Below are positions 37,181 through 50,707 of a stretch of DNA of 64,000 bases, in pieces; position 1 is the stretch's first letter, and the number at the start of each line of letters is the position of its first letter. The translations under genes were made by a program, and so were the position numbers. The notes below the pieces were generated by a model, which was not told the origin of the DNA, did no database searches, and saw only the letters and a list, made by a program, of their open reading frames with translations. Source of the stretch: Chaenocephalus aceratus (taxonomy: Eukaryota > Chordata > Actinopteri > Perciformes > Channichthyidae); contig JAMFTG010000488.1 in assembly GCA_023974075.1 (NCBI GenBank), positions 558,001 to 622,000 of the forward strand, written 5' to 3'.

Positions 37181-37216
37181 CCTTCCTCTTTAGATTATTA
37201 ATATGCATGATGAGCC
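37181..37216 (-). promoter_or_regulatory. Conserved proximal promoter block, gene A
   Basis: On the minus strand, ATGCATATTAATAATCTA is followed by AGAGGAAGGAAAT just upstream of the 5' UTR exon. The ATGCATAT (octamer-like) and GAGGAAG (PU.1/Ets-like core) words recur at the same place in gene B (49,090-49,126) and, with small changes, in the relic at 22,608-22,643. Function is inferred. Confidence 0.45.
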
Positions 37217-37488
37217 AAATGCCAGTAACACCCATTACACAACAACGTTTTGTTTTAAAAAAGTACACATTAAAAGAGACTTCGGTTAAACATTTGTTTC
37301 ACTGCCGATATTCCACTGACACCAGAAAAGAGCATTTAAATGAAGAAGAGAATAACAGTTGATCTCTCTGAGCACTGAGGACGTCGTCACACAGTCTGCA
37401 GGTGGAGTGAAGGAGCAGGAACGCATTGACCTGTGAACCACGAGGCAGCTTAACTGAACAGGATGAAGGGCATATTATTAATTATAAG

Positions 37489-38789
37489 TGGTACGTTCCC
37501 TCCTAAACTAGGGGTACAAAGGGAAGTAACAAAACACAAAAATAACCGGGCGAGAGAAAAAGGCGAGGAAACTGACTGCTGAAGCCACAAAGTGATGCTT
37601 TAATTAATAAAGAAAAGAGGCTCACCAGCCAATTTGCAAAACAAACTTAAAGTAACTAAGAACAACTTTCTTCGAAAAGAAAGTGACTAAATTAAACAAT
37701 ACACAAAAAGGTAAACTGGAGCACATTTCCTAACAATAAACAAAACACAAGTTAAACTAGGCCTCACACAGGTCCTTCTCACTTCGGTTAAATGGATTCC
37801 TTGCGTCCTTTCCCTGCGACTAGTCCCTCCCACCAGGGAAGCATGGAGAGACGCAAGGAAACCACGAGAAGCAGGGAAATGAGTTTTAAGAGCAATGGGA
37901 CGTCCTTTCCTCCGGAGCGTCACGTGAAGCGACGTCCGTTTGTGATGACGCTGCACAGCTGATCGTCTGACAGCAGCTCTGTCCCCGTTATTTACACACA
38001 CACCCTGTTAGTACACATTTACTGACACAAACATTGATATCATCTGTTGTAGACCCAAATACATGAAATAAAATAAGAACTCATTCTCAAAAAAGATAAA
38101 CGCCATTCTTAAAATGTATAAACAAAAAAAGCGATAATGAAAATGTTTCCAATAAATGAAGAAAATGATTTTTGACCACGTTGTTGTTCAGATATATCAC
38201 ATGTTTGTAACTTAATGAAACATTCATTGAAACAAAACACGGTATAAACTGAGGAGTGAGTCCCGTGAGGTTCATGTGTTTTCTTCACTCCGCTGGGAAA
38301 CTGCTCTCATGTCAAGAAGCATCAGATCAGTGCATGCGCTGCATCGTCCAATCAGTGAGCGATACACAGTAAGGGGGTGGGGCGAGTGTCTGAGGATTTC
38401 ATCGGAGGATGGTCTGGTGGTTCCTCGGTTAAAGCTCCTCCATTATCGCTCCTCGGTCCTCCGGCAAAAATAAGGCCATTGGGACGCTACTCAAGATGGC
38501 GCAGACAAATTAACTTCCGGTGAGACCGAGACCGAGGAGATGAAAAATAAGAGAAGTGAGAAGGGCCCACAGAGACACCACACCACACCACACCACACCA
38601 CACCACACCACACCACACCACACCACACACGCAGCCAGAGGAGAATAAGAGGGCCACTGCAGGCTTCCTCAGGTCCTTTAAGGAGGCCCTGATTGGGGAT
38701 TGGGAGCACCTGGGGGAGAGGCTGCACCTGGAGACAATCAAGGAGAGAGAGAGACACACACACACAAGCACCAACTGCGGAACGTAACA
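37489..38789 (-). mobile_element. Solo LTR (Gypsy-type), upstream of gene A
   Basis: The segment has TG..CA ends (TGGTACGTTCC and GGAACGTAACA) and a 5-bp duplication ATAAG at 37,484-37,488 and 38,790-38,794. Gene B (about 49,400) and the relic (about 22,925) keep the empty text ATTATAAGAGA. The right part contains the fish LTR motif GGTGCTCCCAATCCCCAATC in reverse. A (CCACA)n tract and a CTCCTCGG-type repeat lie inside. Confidence 0.8.
38578..38630. repeat. (CCACA)n microsatellite
   Basis: About ten copies of the pentamer lie inside the solo LTR. Confidence 0.95.
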
Positions 38790-38835
38790 ATAAGAGAGGA
38801 TGGAAAATGCCATTTCATTGTTTTTGGTTTATAGG

Positions 38836-39000
38836 AGGTGTGTGGTGCAGTGGATTGAGCGTTGGTGTTCCGATCAGGTGGTCGCAGGTTCAAACCCCAA
38901 GACACTTCACCCCAAATTGCTCCTGTGGTGATTAGCCACAGTATTGAGTATATAAGTCGCATTAAGCACACGTTATACTGCTCGCAAGAAGCTGATATTG
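38836..39000 (+). mobile_element. tRNA-derived SINE, different family
   Basis: A tRNA-like head (GTGTGGTGCAGTGGATTGAG) with a B box GGTTCAAACCCC is followed by ACACTTCACCCCAAATTGCTCC, a body common in fish SINEs. The 3' end is not clear. Confidence 0.65.
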
Positions 39001-39118
39001 GAGCAACACATGGAATACACACATCCCTCACTGAACACAGATCCACATTGCTCTGAGCCAGGTCCACCCTCACCGCTTCAGAGACGGACGCAGAACTTAA
39101 CTGCAACTCACCACTCTG

Positions 39119-39434
39119 TCACATTGCAACTGGGAGCCGGCCTTTTGGTTCTTCCATAGACCGCTTGGAAGCTGCCACCTGCTTCTTCTGAGCTACACAC
39201 TCTGCCACTAGATGACCAGGGTCAAGACAAAATAAACACAATCTCTTTTTCTTGGGTCTTGGAAGAGAAACAGAATGAGCATGTTCTGTTACGAGATTTC
39301 CGGAAACCATCACGATGAGGAGAATCGCTCTGAGGCAAAACACCACTGTGTGATAGCACAATCCCTTCCTCATCCGCCATAGTGGCGGCCTGCTCTCGCT
39401 TCCAAGCTGCACAGTCTGCACAGTCTGCTATCAA
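39119..39434 (-). pseudogene. LTR-retrotransposon Gag fragment (zinc knuckle)
   Basis: A minus-strand frame contains LCLFCLDPGHLVAECVAQKK, an exact C-X2-C-X4-H-X4-C zinc knuckle of the nucleocapsid type, preceded by a basic PRPKKKR segment. Upstream and downstream Gag/Pol parts are missing. It is a fragment of an old Gypsy-type element and not clearly part of the solo LTR next to it. Confidence 0.7.
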
Positions 39435-39715
39435 ATGACTAGCTTGGGACCTGATACTGGAAAACTGGCACGGGGGACGTATGTGTCATGAGCTCTATGG
39501 TAAGAATCTCGCTGAGGGGGATGATCCATTTCCTTGATATAGAAGCCGGCTTTTATTTTAATTAAACACGGAAACACTTGAAACGTGTTGCTAGTTGCTA
39601 GAAGGGTGCTTCTGTTTTCATGTTGATTTAAATGTGTTAAAATCTAAAGTGGGCACGGAGTAAAATGAGATGTTCCTGGCAAGCCAAGAAGCTGATCAGG
39701 ATTTTTCAAAAGTTA

Positions 39716-40131
39716 TTTATTATGTGGACTTAAAAAAACAATTTGACGAGACTTTTGTCATATCAACAACTCTGCATATAACAAATAAGCATGTACACAT
39801 AGTTGAAGCAGTCATATAGAGCACCTGACCATCGGCTGGTCTTAACGATAAATCATGTTTGACACCTCGACATGATTCACTTCAAGCTGCCAGCAGCTCA
39901 TTCTCTAAACCTACAAGCTGCTGCTACTAACTGACAATAAAAGCTTTAAGAGTTGAACGTGAATATATCCACTTTGCACACATCCTGCACAGCCTCGCTC
40001 TCCACAGGGACATTTCAACGTCCTTCTTCTTTGTTTCCATCAGGTGAGCATCTGAAGAAAATCACAGAGACTTTGTGTAAAGTTACAGCTGGAACTGTGA
40101 CTCTACATGTGGAGTGGGCCGGTTTTATCTC
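39716..40131 (-). other. Detached 3' UTR of CD22-like gene B
   Basis: This segment is colinear with the 3' UTR of gene C (58,700-59,125), including ACCATCGGCTGGTCTTAA and CATCTGAAGAAAATCACAG. Similarity breaks at about 40,130, exactly where the inverted-repeat element starts. A minus-strand AATAAA lies at 39,716-39,721 (58,706-58,711 in gene C). The last coding exon that adjoins it in gene C is absent. Confidence 0.8.
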
Positions 40132-42065
40132 CAACCCGGTATCACGGCAAGACGTGAACATGTGACGATTTACCATGCTGGGAGACGTGAAGATGTCACG
40201 ATTTCATCCCTTCAAACGTGACAGTTACACGGTATTGTATGTTAACCCATGTTAACCAGTGGAGAAATACCCGGAAATGCCAAGCAAACGCTCCCCGACA
40301 ATCGGTTGTTATTGTCAATATTAATATAATAATGATTTACTTTTTAATAGTCACACTCGATTACGCCAAATTTCTTGTTGCCCCAGCTGGTCGACACCTC
40401 TTTGAGCAGAAACAAAGGCTACATTAATGTATTACATCGATGTTAATCCATGCGTGTAGATGTGGAATTAACGGACGTGACGTTGTGCGATTGCGTTGCC
40501 AGGCAACGGCTTTGGTTCATGTTAATTTACAAACTCTTCAACTACAACCGTAGTTATATTTAAAAACATGTTAGAAGGCCTCACGAAATACTTTAATGTA
40601 AATTAAAATGTGAAGGAATGTGTGTATAACAAAATACATCCGTCATAAACGAAACCGGAAACAGATGTAGGCAAGATCCTCAGCTCGATGATTGGATGTT
40701 TTAGCCGCAATGCACGCTGGGATATGATGTTTATGCGATGTGAAATCCGAAAACATTTGTTTTAAATAATACTTTATGCCGAGTGTGCTTGCTTTTTTCT
40801 TTGAAAGTCATCAGATAATGGGATTGTAATACACGGTTCGGCTGCATTAAATATTACATATCTGCCGTAGTTCTCTATTTATAGAGCCCTGATGAGAAGA
40901 CTTCTAGACAAACAGGAGAACTGCCGCCACCACTGAAAACGTGACGTGGATCATAAATATATCAGCAATTAAACAACATCTTACATTTCTTTTCACACAA
41001 TACGTCTCCTTGCAGTATCAACACTAATTCGGTTGACTTTTATATTTGTTCAAATTGGTAGATAGGCTGTATTTACACCATAACGGTCTTTGTTTTTAAG
41101 ATAAAAGAAGATATTAATAGGAGGATGTGCAAAACAGACAAACTAATAATTAATTACAACATTAAAGAATACTTTAGGTTAAGGTCTTCTTTTGAATAAG
41201 ACAAAAACGTTGGGGGTATAGAAGAAGAATATGGGATGAAACCCTCTTTAATGGTCACACATGCAGAGCACAGTGACATTTGTATCTACAGATAAATATT
41301 AAGCCTGACAAAGTATTTAACGTCTAATATATTGCTTTCCTGCAATGTTAACTATGTTTAAGCACTTATTTTAACTGATATTATACATAGGTATTATACT
41401 CTTATAAGATGTATGTAGAGAGTATAAGAAATGTGCAGAATATGACAGTTTAATGGTGGAGATATACACCAGAGGTGGGGACTCGAGTCACATGACTTGA
41501 CTCGAGTCAGACTCGAGTCACATATTTTTTGACTTGAGACTTGCTTGACTTACATTGATGAAAGACTTGACTTGACTTTGACTTGCTATTCATGACTTGA
41601 GACTTGACTTAAGCTTGAGATAGATGACTTGAAAGGACTTGACTGTTTAAAATTAAATATTTGTGTTTTTTTTTGTAGTGAGATATTAAGTTTAGTTTTT
41701 TCGAAAAACGTGATTGAGTGATTATAGCGCCATGCACGCAAACCTGGCAACCCACTAGTAGGCAGGAGTCTCAGTTAACACGGCAGCAGCTAGCTTTACT
41801 CCAAAAATAGTGAAGTTTGGATTCAAGGATTATGTTGTCGAGGACGGTAATAAGAAGAAAACAGCGGTATGCAGGGTCTGCAGCATAAAGATCAGTGACA
41901 CGACCACCACAACATCCAACTTAATTCGTCACTACAAAAAACCCCACAGAGAAAGTTACGTGCATGTGTTGTGTTAGCTAGAAAGACAACGTTAAGTGTA
42001 AGCTACGTTCGACTTGGTTTCAAATCGATTAAGCATTGCAAAGAGAAGACAAAACGGTAAATTAA

Positions 42066-42551
<486 letters not shown>

Positions 42552-44337
42552 TTAACATACATTTAAATTAAATATGTGTAATGGCAAATGCCATATATGA
42601 TTTTCTTACCTGGAATTCTGCTTTTTTGAACAGACTTTTTGAGTCCTAGCTATATTGTCTGCAGTTATAGGGTTAATATGAATCTAATATGATTGTCATT
42701 GGTCTAAATTTGATTTCAAATTATTAACTGTGTATGTAATGAAGATCATAGTGTGGGTTGAATCCATTTTCATAACCACTGTCCTTTAACTGATTTAAAT
42801 GTGGAAACTGGGTTTATTCATCATAATTTCGTATGACTTGACTTGCTTGACCTGAGCAATGACTTGACTTGACTTGCTTGACCTGAGCAATGACTTGACT
42901 TGCTTGACTCTCATCACAGTGACTTGGGACTTGCTTGATACTTGTAGGTCAAGACTTGAGACTTGCTCATGACTTGCACATGTAGGACTTACTCCCACCT
43001 CTGTTATACACACATATTGATAGATGTGTTGTAATGAACCTGTGACCCAAGTGTTTCATTCATTGCATAACTACACCGTAGATGTGTATATGATATGGCA
43101 ATAAACCTTAGAAAATCTTGAAATCTTGAAAGGGATGTGCAAAATAGTCATTATATACAGTCTTTAATTAACTATTAGTAGAGAATAACGAGTAATGAAT
43201 ATACTTTATAGGGATCCTATTAATATCTAATAATAAAAATAATAAAATGCAATAACGTGCTTTTACCACCAAGTGTCCCTTTCTATCAGCTGTGCACCGT
43301 TATGGTGTAAATACAGCCTATCTACCAATTGGATCAAATATAAAAGTCGGCAGAATTAGTGTTGATACTGCAAGGAGACGTATTGTGTGAAAAGAAATGT
43401 AAGATGTTGTTTAATTGCTGATATATTTATGATCCACATCACGTTTTCAGTTTTGGCGGCAGTTCTTCATGTTTGTCTAGAAGTCTTCTCAGCAGGGCTC
43501 TATAAATAGCGAACTACGGCAGATATGTAATATTTAATGCAGCCGAACCGTGGAGTACAATGCCGTTATGTGATGACTTTCAAAGAGAAAAGCAAGCACA
43601 CTCGGAATAAAGTATTCTTTTATTTTTAAAAAATGTTTGCGGATTTCACATCGCATAAACACCAAATCCCAGCGTGCATTGCGGCTACACCATCCAATCA
43701 TCGAGCTGAGGATCTTGCCTACGTCTGTTTCCGGTTTCGTTTATGACGGATGTATTTTGTTATACACACATTTCTTCAAATTTAAATTTTAATGTACATT
43801 AAAGTATTTCGTGAGGCCTTCTAACATGTTTTTAAATATAAAAATGGTTGTAGTTGAAGAGTTTGTAAATTAACATGAACCGAAGCTGTTGCCTGGCAAC
43901 GCAATCGCACAACGTCACGTCCGTTAATTCCACATCCACACGCATGGATTAACATCGATTTAATACATTAATGTAGCTTTTGTTTCTGCTCAAAGAGGTG
44001 TCGACCAGCTGGGGCAACAAGAACATTGACGTAATCGAATGTGACTATTAAAAAATAAATCATTATTATATTAATATTGACAATAACAACCGGCCGTCGG
44101 GGTAGCATTTGATTGGCATTTCCGGGTATTTCTCCACTGGTTAACATGGGTCAACTATACTGTGTAACCGTCACGTTTGAAGGGACGAAATCGTGACATC
44201 TTCATGTCTCCCAGCATGGTAAATCGTCACATGTTACCGGGTTGCTTTAAACACAAGTTCTCTTCACATTGCATTTATGAGCCACAGTATAGCTTTGACG
44301 AAGGGAAAGTGTTGTCAATAGGTCCGCTCTCTCTCAC

Positions 44338-47300
44338 CTCTATCTCTACAGGTTCATGTGCTTCAGTGGTGGAGCGCAGAGCATTTCTTCTTCCTGGATT
44401 AAGGGCAACATCAAATACAGATTTTTTTTCATAACAGTAAACTAAAACACGTAAGAAGGATGTTTAAACTGATGAATTTATATTGCTGTACCTCATCCAC
44501 AGACTCAGGAGAAACACAAGAATCAGCATCAAGACCCCCAGAGTCGTCCCGATGATATTCACTGTCATTGTTGAACTCCCTAGAAACATGAACACATATG
44601 TGATACTTCTAACTACAGATTGATAAATCACATTGTCATATTATATTATTATTATTATTATTATTATTACAAAGTTAATCAGGTCTGGTGAATGTAGAGA
44701 ACTTACCTGCCACAACAATCAGAGTTAAGGTGGAGTTGCTACGTCCTAACTTGTTCTGGGCTCCGCAGGAATAACTCCCACTGTGTTCAGCTCTGAAGTC
44801 AGTGATGGTGAAGATCTGTCCTGAAGCTTTTGGAGAGTCTTCATCCTCCTTGTACCAGGTGTAGTTAGCTGCTGGGTTAGCATCACTGCTACAGGTCAGA
44901 GTCACTGAACGGCCCTCCTTTATCTCAGCGGAGGGACTCACTGACACAGAGGGAAGCTTTGGAGCATCTGAAAGAAATACAATAAATCAACAGAAATGAG
45001 TAAAAATCATGTTGAATTGAAATGAAAAATGGTTATCTGTGTGAGCATCTGACTTTCAAAGTGTTTTTGACAGGTACTGTATAGAGCTAAAGACAACAAT
45101 TATGTTGTATATAGATTTCGTTTTCTGTATTACTGCTAGCTTGAATACCCTGAACATACGTGCAGATTTGGGAGCCAATTGTAGATAAAACTTAATTTTC
45201 ATCAGCTGCTCTTCATCTAATTGACCTACAGCAGCAGACTGTGAACAAAGTTGTCATTGGGTGCATGATGCTTTTTAAATCTCCTGGGTTTTACTCACAT
45301 TTCACATCAATAGAGATGGATTCAGATCTTCTACTCCCCAGCAGATTATCAGCTCTGCAGTAATACTGTCCAGAGTCAGAAACCTGGAAGGAGCTGAAGA
45401 AAAGCTTTGGTTCTGTAGTGAGAGGAGGAAGTTTCCGATTTCCATTCATCTTGTACCAGGTGTAGTTAGCTGCTGGGTTAGCATCACTGCTACAGGTCAA
45501 AGTCACTGAACTGCCCTCCTCTATCTCAGCAGGGGGACTCACTGACACAGAGGGGAGCTTTGGAGCATCTGGAGGAAATACAATAAATTAACAAAAACGG
45601 GTAAAAACACACTATGTTGAATTGTGTATTGAAATGAGAAAGAGTTCTCTCTGTGGGAACATCTGGCATTTGGAGTTTTTTTTCACAGGTTTAGAGCTGA
45701 AGAAAACATTATGTTGTGTATATACTAGGGCTGTCAAACGATTACAATTTTTAATCACATTAATCACAGCTTAAAAATTAATTAATCATGATTAATCACC
45801 ATTCGAACTATGTCCAAAATATGCCATTTCTTTATGTATATTGTTGTGGGAATGGAAAGATAAATGAAAGAAGGCGGATATATCCATTTAACATACAGTA
45901 TCTATGTTTATTCTAAAAAATGTCTGCGTGTCAAAATGAAAGACAACCCACACACCTATCAATCATCAAACCGTGGGGTCTTAATTCATTACGTGTTGAT
46001 TTCTATCAACGGGGGAGTACTTCAGGAAAGTCGACAGAGGGGGGGGCGGCGGTGGCTAGTGGAGTACTTCGTGACCACAGAGTGTGAACGTTGTGATCAG
46101 CTGTTTTAGCGCAGTTCTCCAGTGAAGGGGGGGAGTCGGTTGGCGTAGTTTTGGCACAATTCCGTTGTACAGACCGACGTTAACAGCAGCCCTGTCTGTG
46201 CACACGGAGACCGACTCTGTCGTCCGGTGATCTAACCACCTTCTGGAAAAGCTTCACAAGTACGTCGGAACGCAAATGCGCTGTGTGACACAAGTGACGG
46301 TACGCATTTCAGATTACGCACATAATCTGCGTACCAGTTATGTGCAACCCTGTACTACAGCAAAAGTATTCTCCGTCGGGACTTCCTGCAACAACACCAC
46401 GCCAGTTATCAAATGATGTTCTATTGAGAAGACGATCACTATGTGACAAAAGTTTTCGAAACCGTGGCTACTGAAATCAATCTTACTAACTGCTGTCTGT
46501 GCAATTTACTCCGTGCGAGTTGGCAGACTTTGTTTTGCTTACTTTAACATCATTTTTCATGGTGGGGCTAAGCCATTTCTTGGTATGGGTGTAGCCTACC
46601 CCAGCCATACCCTGGCGCTGCCACTGGTGGCACGTATGGGGCGGGCCATTCTGCACATGCGTTAAATGCGTTAAATATTTTAACGCAATTAATTCAAAAA
46701 ATTAATTACCGCCGTTAACGCGATAATTTTGACAGCACTAGTATATACGTATATCATTTTCTGTATTACTGTTGGCTTGAATACCCAGAACATTTGTGCA
46801 GATTTGGGAGCCAATTGTAGACACAACTTCATGTTCATCTTCGACTGTAGCTGCTCTCCATCTCATTGACCTACAGCAGCAGACTGTGAACAAAGTTCTC
46901 ATTGGTTGCATGATGCTTTTTAAATCATCTGGGTTTTACTTACATGTCACATCAATAAAGATGGGTTCAGATCTTCGACTCCCCAGCAGATTGTCAGCTG
47001 TACAGTAATACTGTCCAGAGTCAGAGGACTGGATGGAGCTGAGGACAAGAAGTGGTCCTTCACTGACAAAAGAAAGGTCTGCATTTCCATTCCTCTTGTA
47101 CCAGGTGTAGTTAGCTGCTGGGTTAGCATCACTGCTACAGGTCAGAGTCACTGAACTGCCCTCCTCTATCTCAGCAGAGGGACTCACTGACACAGAGGGG
47201 AGCTTTGGAGCATCTGGAGGAGATAACATGAACACATTTCACATTTAATTCCACGAAGATATTTTAATGAGCAATAGTTTAATAAAACACAGAGTGGGTG

Positions 47301-49075
47301 GTTAACTTGATTCCATCCTTTATCAGAAATCTAAAAACGTTGAGGGAAAGTGTTAATCTTTATGTAATGGAAGAAGTTTCCTTCATAATTCTCGTGTATT
47401 CTTCTTTCTAGTAGCATCCCTCGTAGCAAGATTATATTGTACCGAGTTTAAAATCGAACAGAAAACCTAGAGCCCTTGTTCAGTGTCTTTGGACACTGCC
47501 ATGTCTGCTGGCGACCTCTGATGGGTAAATAGATAAATGAGTGCAATGATGATATATTTTATACTGTATGTTAATGTCATTATGTCAGTGGAAGACTTTG
47601 AGTAAACTCACACACTGCAGGAGAGGGGAAGTCCTCATATCCCTTTAAAGCACAGGAATAACTGTCTGCTGACTCATAATTGAAGTCTGCATACGAAGAT
47701 GTCTCTTCCTTCACTTCCTGTCCATTCTTAAACCAGATGTAGGAAGTGTGACCAGGTGGACAACTGCTGAGACACTGAAGGAGAGTAGACGATCCTGATC
47801 TGCTCACCTCCACCTGGAGATCTGAATAAAGCTAGAATTAACAAAACTGTCATTATGTTCGTACATAAATATAAATCAAAATATTGACACTATTTTGCAA
47901 GAAGTTGAAATTAAGAAATTAATTGTTATAACTCAGTTATTGTTATAAACCCAGTGTAAATGTTACCTGTAACAGACAGAGTGGTTCCAGGAACACCCAA
48001 GTGGGTATATTGCCTTGTTTTGATGCTAAACCAGTACTCAACTGAGTCGCTCTCTGTCAGGTTTTTGATTCTCAGAGTGCAGGTGTTGTTTTCACAGAGA
48101 TCCTCTACACGACCTGCATACTCTGAGTCTGTGGTCACATCTACAGGTTTAAGATCTTTCCATGTAGTGAACCAGCATGTTTTCTCCACTGTGTTAACAC
48201 GACCATTTGATGTTGATGGGTATGTGTAGCTGCATCTTATCTCCACTGTTGATCCTTTCACTGCACAGATCTTAGTAGAAGAGTAAGTCATGCCATACTG
48301 ACTCTGAACCACTGTAACACAGAGCACACCACAATCAAAGTGAATCTATACATTGTTGAGAAATTGCCTGATCAGTAATTTCAACAAAGAATGATAAAAT
48401 AAACATTTTACAAACTTTACTGGATAGAGCAGAAAAACATGTGAATTCCTTCTTAGGCATTTTAAAACCAATGATACTCTTTGACTTTGTTGTTTCTTAC
48501 TCAAACCAGGTTGAACAGAAGTCTACGCAAAAAGGGTTCAGTTTGACACAAGATTGGAAAATGCCTTCATATAAATGAACAGTGAATGATTAGCGATCAT
48601 ATTAATTAGAATAGTGTGTGATTCTCTGTCCAGTTCCCTCTCTGTTCGCTCTGTGGTCAGGTTGCAGCTGAGGTCAGTCTGAACAATAACAATGAATGCA
48701 GAACACTGAGGTGTGAGCAGCTTCTGTCGGATATACAGATAAGAAAAAGAAGAAGACTGCACACTTATTCCCACATGTGACCTGATTTTAACAAGTCCCA
48801 CATTTCCCAGAATCCCCTCTGTTCATGTGATGAATGTAAGTGTAGATGTACAGTACCTGACACAGAGAGCAGGAAGACAACTAATCGACTCGCTGCTGCA
48901 GTTAGACTCATAGCTGCTCCTCTCATCTCTGTGAGACTATAAAACATGTCAGATTAAATAATGTTCACAGGAGGTTTACAGAATCATTACATCAATAAAC
49001 TGTTTCTACTCACAGTGAAGGAGGAACGACGTGTTCAAAGATGCCTTTCCTCAATAAGCAGAAGACGGATATCAG
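44338..49075 (-). CDS. CD22-like (Siglec-type) receptor, gene B, without ITIM tail
   Basis: This is a surface sialic-acid-receptor-type protein of the CD22 family. Minus-strand exons: 5' UTR about 49,075-49,024; signal 48,928-48,857 (ATG at 48,926; MRGAAMSLTAAASRLVVFLL); V-set 48,311-47,967; C2 47,821-47,612; Ig 47,213-46,944; Ig 45,568-45,299; Ig 44,967-44,707; transmembrane 44,579-44,492 (IIGTTLGVLMLILVFLLSLWM). All borders are GT-AG and all phases fit, giving 1,514 nt open through the membrane exon. Each Ig exon has the cysteine pair (TLTCSSDANPAANYTWYK, SDSGQYYC). The next exon, 44,393-44,338, gives only RKKKCSALHH and a stop in the joined frame; another frame there reads STTEAHEPVEIE. 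No ITIM exon remains, because the 4.1-kb inverted-repeat element follows. The V domain reads DSVEYWFSI, with Ser where gene A has the Siglec-type Arg. It may encode a short-tailed receptor of about 515 residues. Confidence 0.88.
45726..46740. mobile_element. hAT-type element with 8-bp TSD, in a gene B intron
   Basis: The exact duplication GTATATAC flanks it (45,718-45,725 and 46,741-46,748). The ends TAGGGCTGTCAAAC and TTTTGACAGCACTA are inverted. The matching intron in gene A (about 31,230) and the sister intron in gene B (about 45,100) lack it. No transposase frame is intact. Confidence 0.93.
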
Positions 49076-49089
49076 GCTTTTAAAAGACT

Positions 49090-49126
49090 AGATTTCCTTC
49101 CTCTTTAGATTATTAATATGCATGAT
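49090..49126 (-). promoter_or_regulatory. Conserved proximal promoter block, gene B
   Basis: This is the same ATGCATAT and GAGGAAGGAAAT words as at 37,181-37,216, just upstream of the 5' UTR exon. Preservation in three copies, one without a gene body, shows a shared origin. A role in B-cell expression is inference. Confidence 0.45.
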
Positions 49127-49159
49127 GAGCCAAATGCCAGTAACACCCATTACACAGTT

Positions 49160-50700
49160 ATGTTTTGTTGTCAAAAAATAAACTTTTCTGTAACAAAACA
49201 TATGGCTTTAACTTTTTTGGCTGCCGATATTCCACTGACACCAGAAAAGAAAATTCTAATTATGAAGTGAATGACAGTTCATCTCTATGAGCACTGAGGA
49301 CGTCACACAGTCTGCAGGTGGAGTGAAGGAACAGGAATGCATTAACCTGTGAACCCATGAGGCAGTTTAACTGAACAGGATGAAGAGAACTGTATTCATT
49401 ATAAGAGAAAATGTTTGTTTCTTCTCTGCTCTCTCTGCGGTCAGGTTGCTTCTGTTTCAGAGAAATGCATAACTCTGAGAGGTGAGAAACTCACATGCCT
49501 GTTAGTGTGAACCCAACATGAACACACACATCACACACATAATCAAGTGGACAGGTAGGATTTGGACACACAGTGTTTAATGATAAGAAAAACATATTTT
49601 CAATGACTTTCAATGTTTAAGTCGATCAGTTGAATGAACTGTTAGCATATGTCCAGTGTTTACATTTATTAAAGCACTTTAGCATTTGAAAAACAACCTC
49701 ACAGCATGCAGCAAAATGTATCACAAACGTTCTGCTTGATACTGGAGGTAATAGAGGAAATCAGTACATTAACCCTAATTCAACTTAAACATGTAACACA
49801 TGATCGAGTGAGAGAAGACATCAGTACTTTAGTAGTTTGGGTGAACTGACCCTTTAAAGCAGAGGGAGGGAGCTCAGAGTGATGAAGCCTGAATGTATCT
49901 CCCCCAGTAGAGGACAGTGAAACATCAGATACTGAACCAGGACCCTGAGACACATTCTAACATCCATCAGTGACTGTTTTGACAAATGTAAGTATATATT
50001 TTGTTTTTAAAGATCAAATGAGTGAAACCTATTGCCATTTCAGTCTTTTAGCATTAGAGGTAATTTACTGTATAGTAGACCTACACTTCACACCGACGAC
50101 CAACATCTTTGACATATTGGAAAGCAACTCTTTAAAACGGGTTTTACTTGAATAACGACTCATAATCAGGGCGTTGCACAAGCTTTTCCAAATGGACTTT
50201 TCTCCAGCACGGACCACTCCTCAACAATATGTCAGTTCAACTTTTATTACAGGTATTTGTGTTCATTGAGCACTGAGGAAATGTAAGAGGAAGGGGTAAG
50301 GCTGGTCTGAAGGACCTACTGTAATCCAGGCAGGATATAGGAGCGGTGGGTTTAGTGGTGAACTTTCCTTATAGAAGTGCTCCGTATTGGGCTCTGTATA
50401 TGCTATATTCTTACCTTATTTTTGGCTATGAGACACATATGACTAAAACTTGACTACACCTGTGGTCAAGTTAAAGGTGTACTGCCCATAGTTAGTAGAT
50501 GCAAATGAGTGGCAGGACCTTCAACACTTCCAGACCTCTATGCATCAAACTGTGAACTCCGTTTCCAGTGCACTTTTTTGACCTTGTAAAGACTGTAAAG
50601 ATAGCAATGTTGGTGAGGAGGGCCGTGTTCATTTTATGGACAAAACATTTATTTGTACATCTCCGACATTAAATGGAGAGCCAGCCAGGAGAGTGCTTGG
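49160..50700. other. Upstream flank of gene B, no gene
   Basis: 49,220-49,930 is the duplicated upstream flank shared with 22,740-23,415. From 49,930 to 50,700 no gene or repeat was recognised. Confidence 0.5.
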
Positions 50701-50707
50701 TCTCTTA

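Noticed and set aside
37489..39434. One intact LTR retrotransposon joining the LTR with the Gag fragment
   Set aside because: The LTR has its own 5-bp duplication on both sides and so is solo. The Gag fragment lies outside it and in the wrong position for that orientation.
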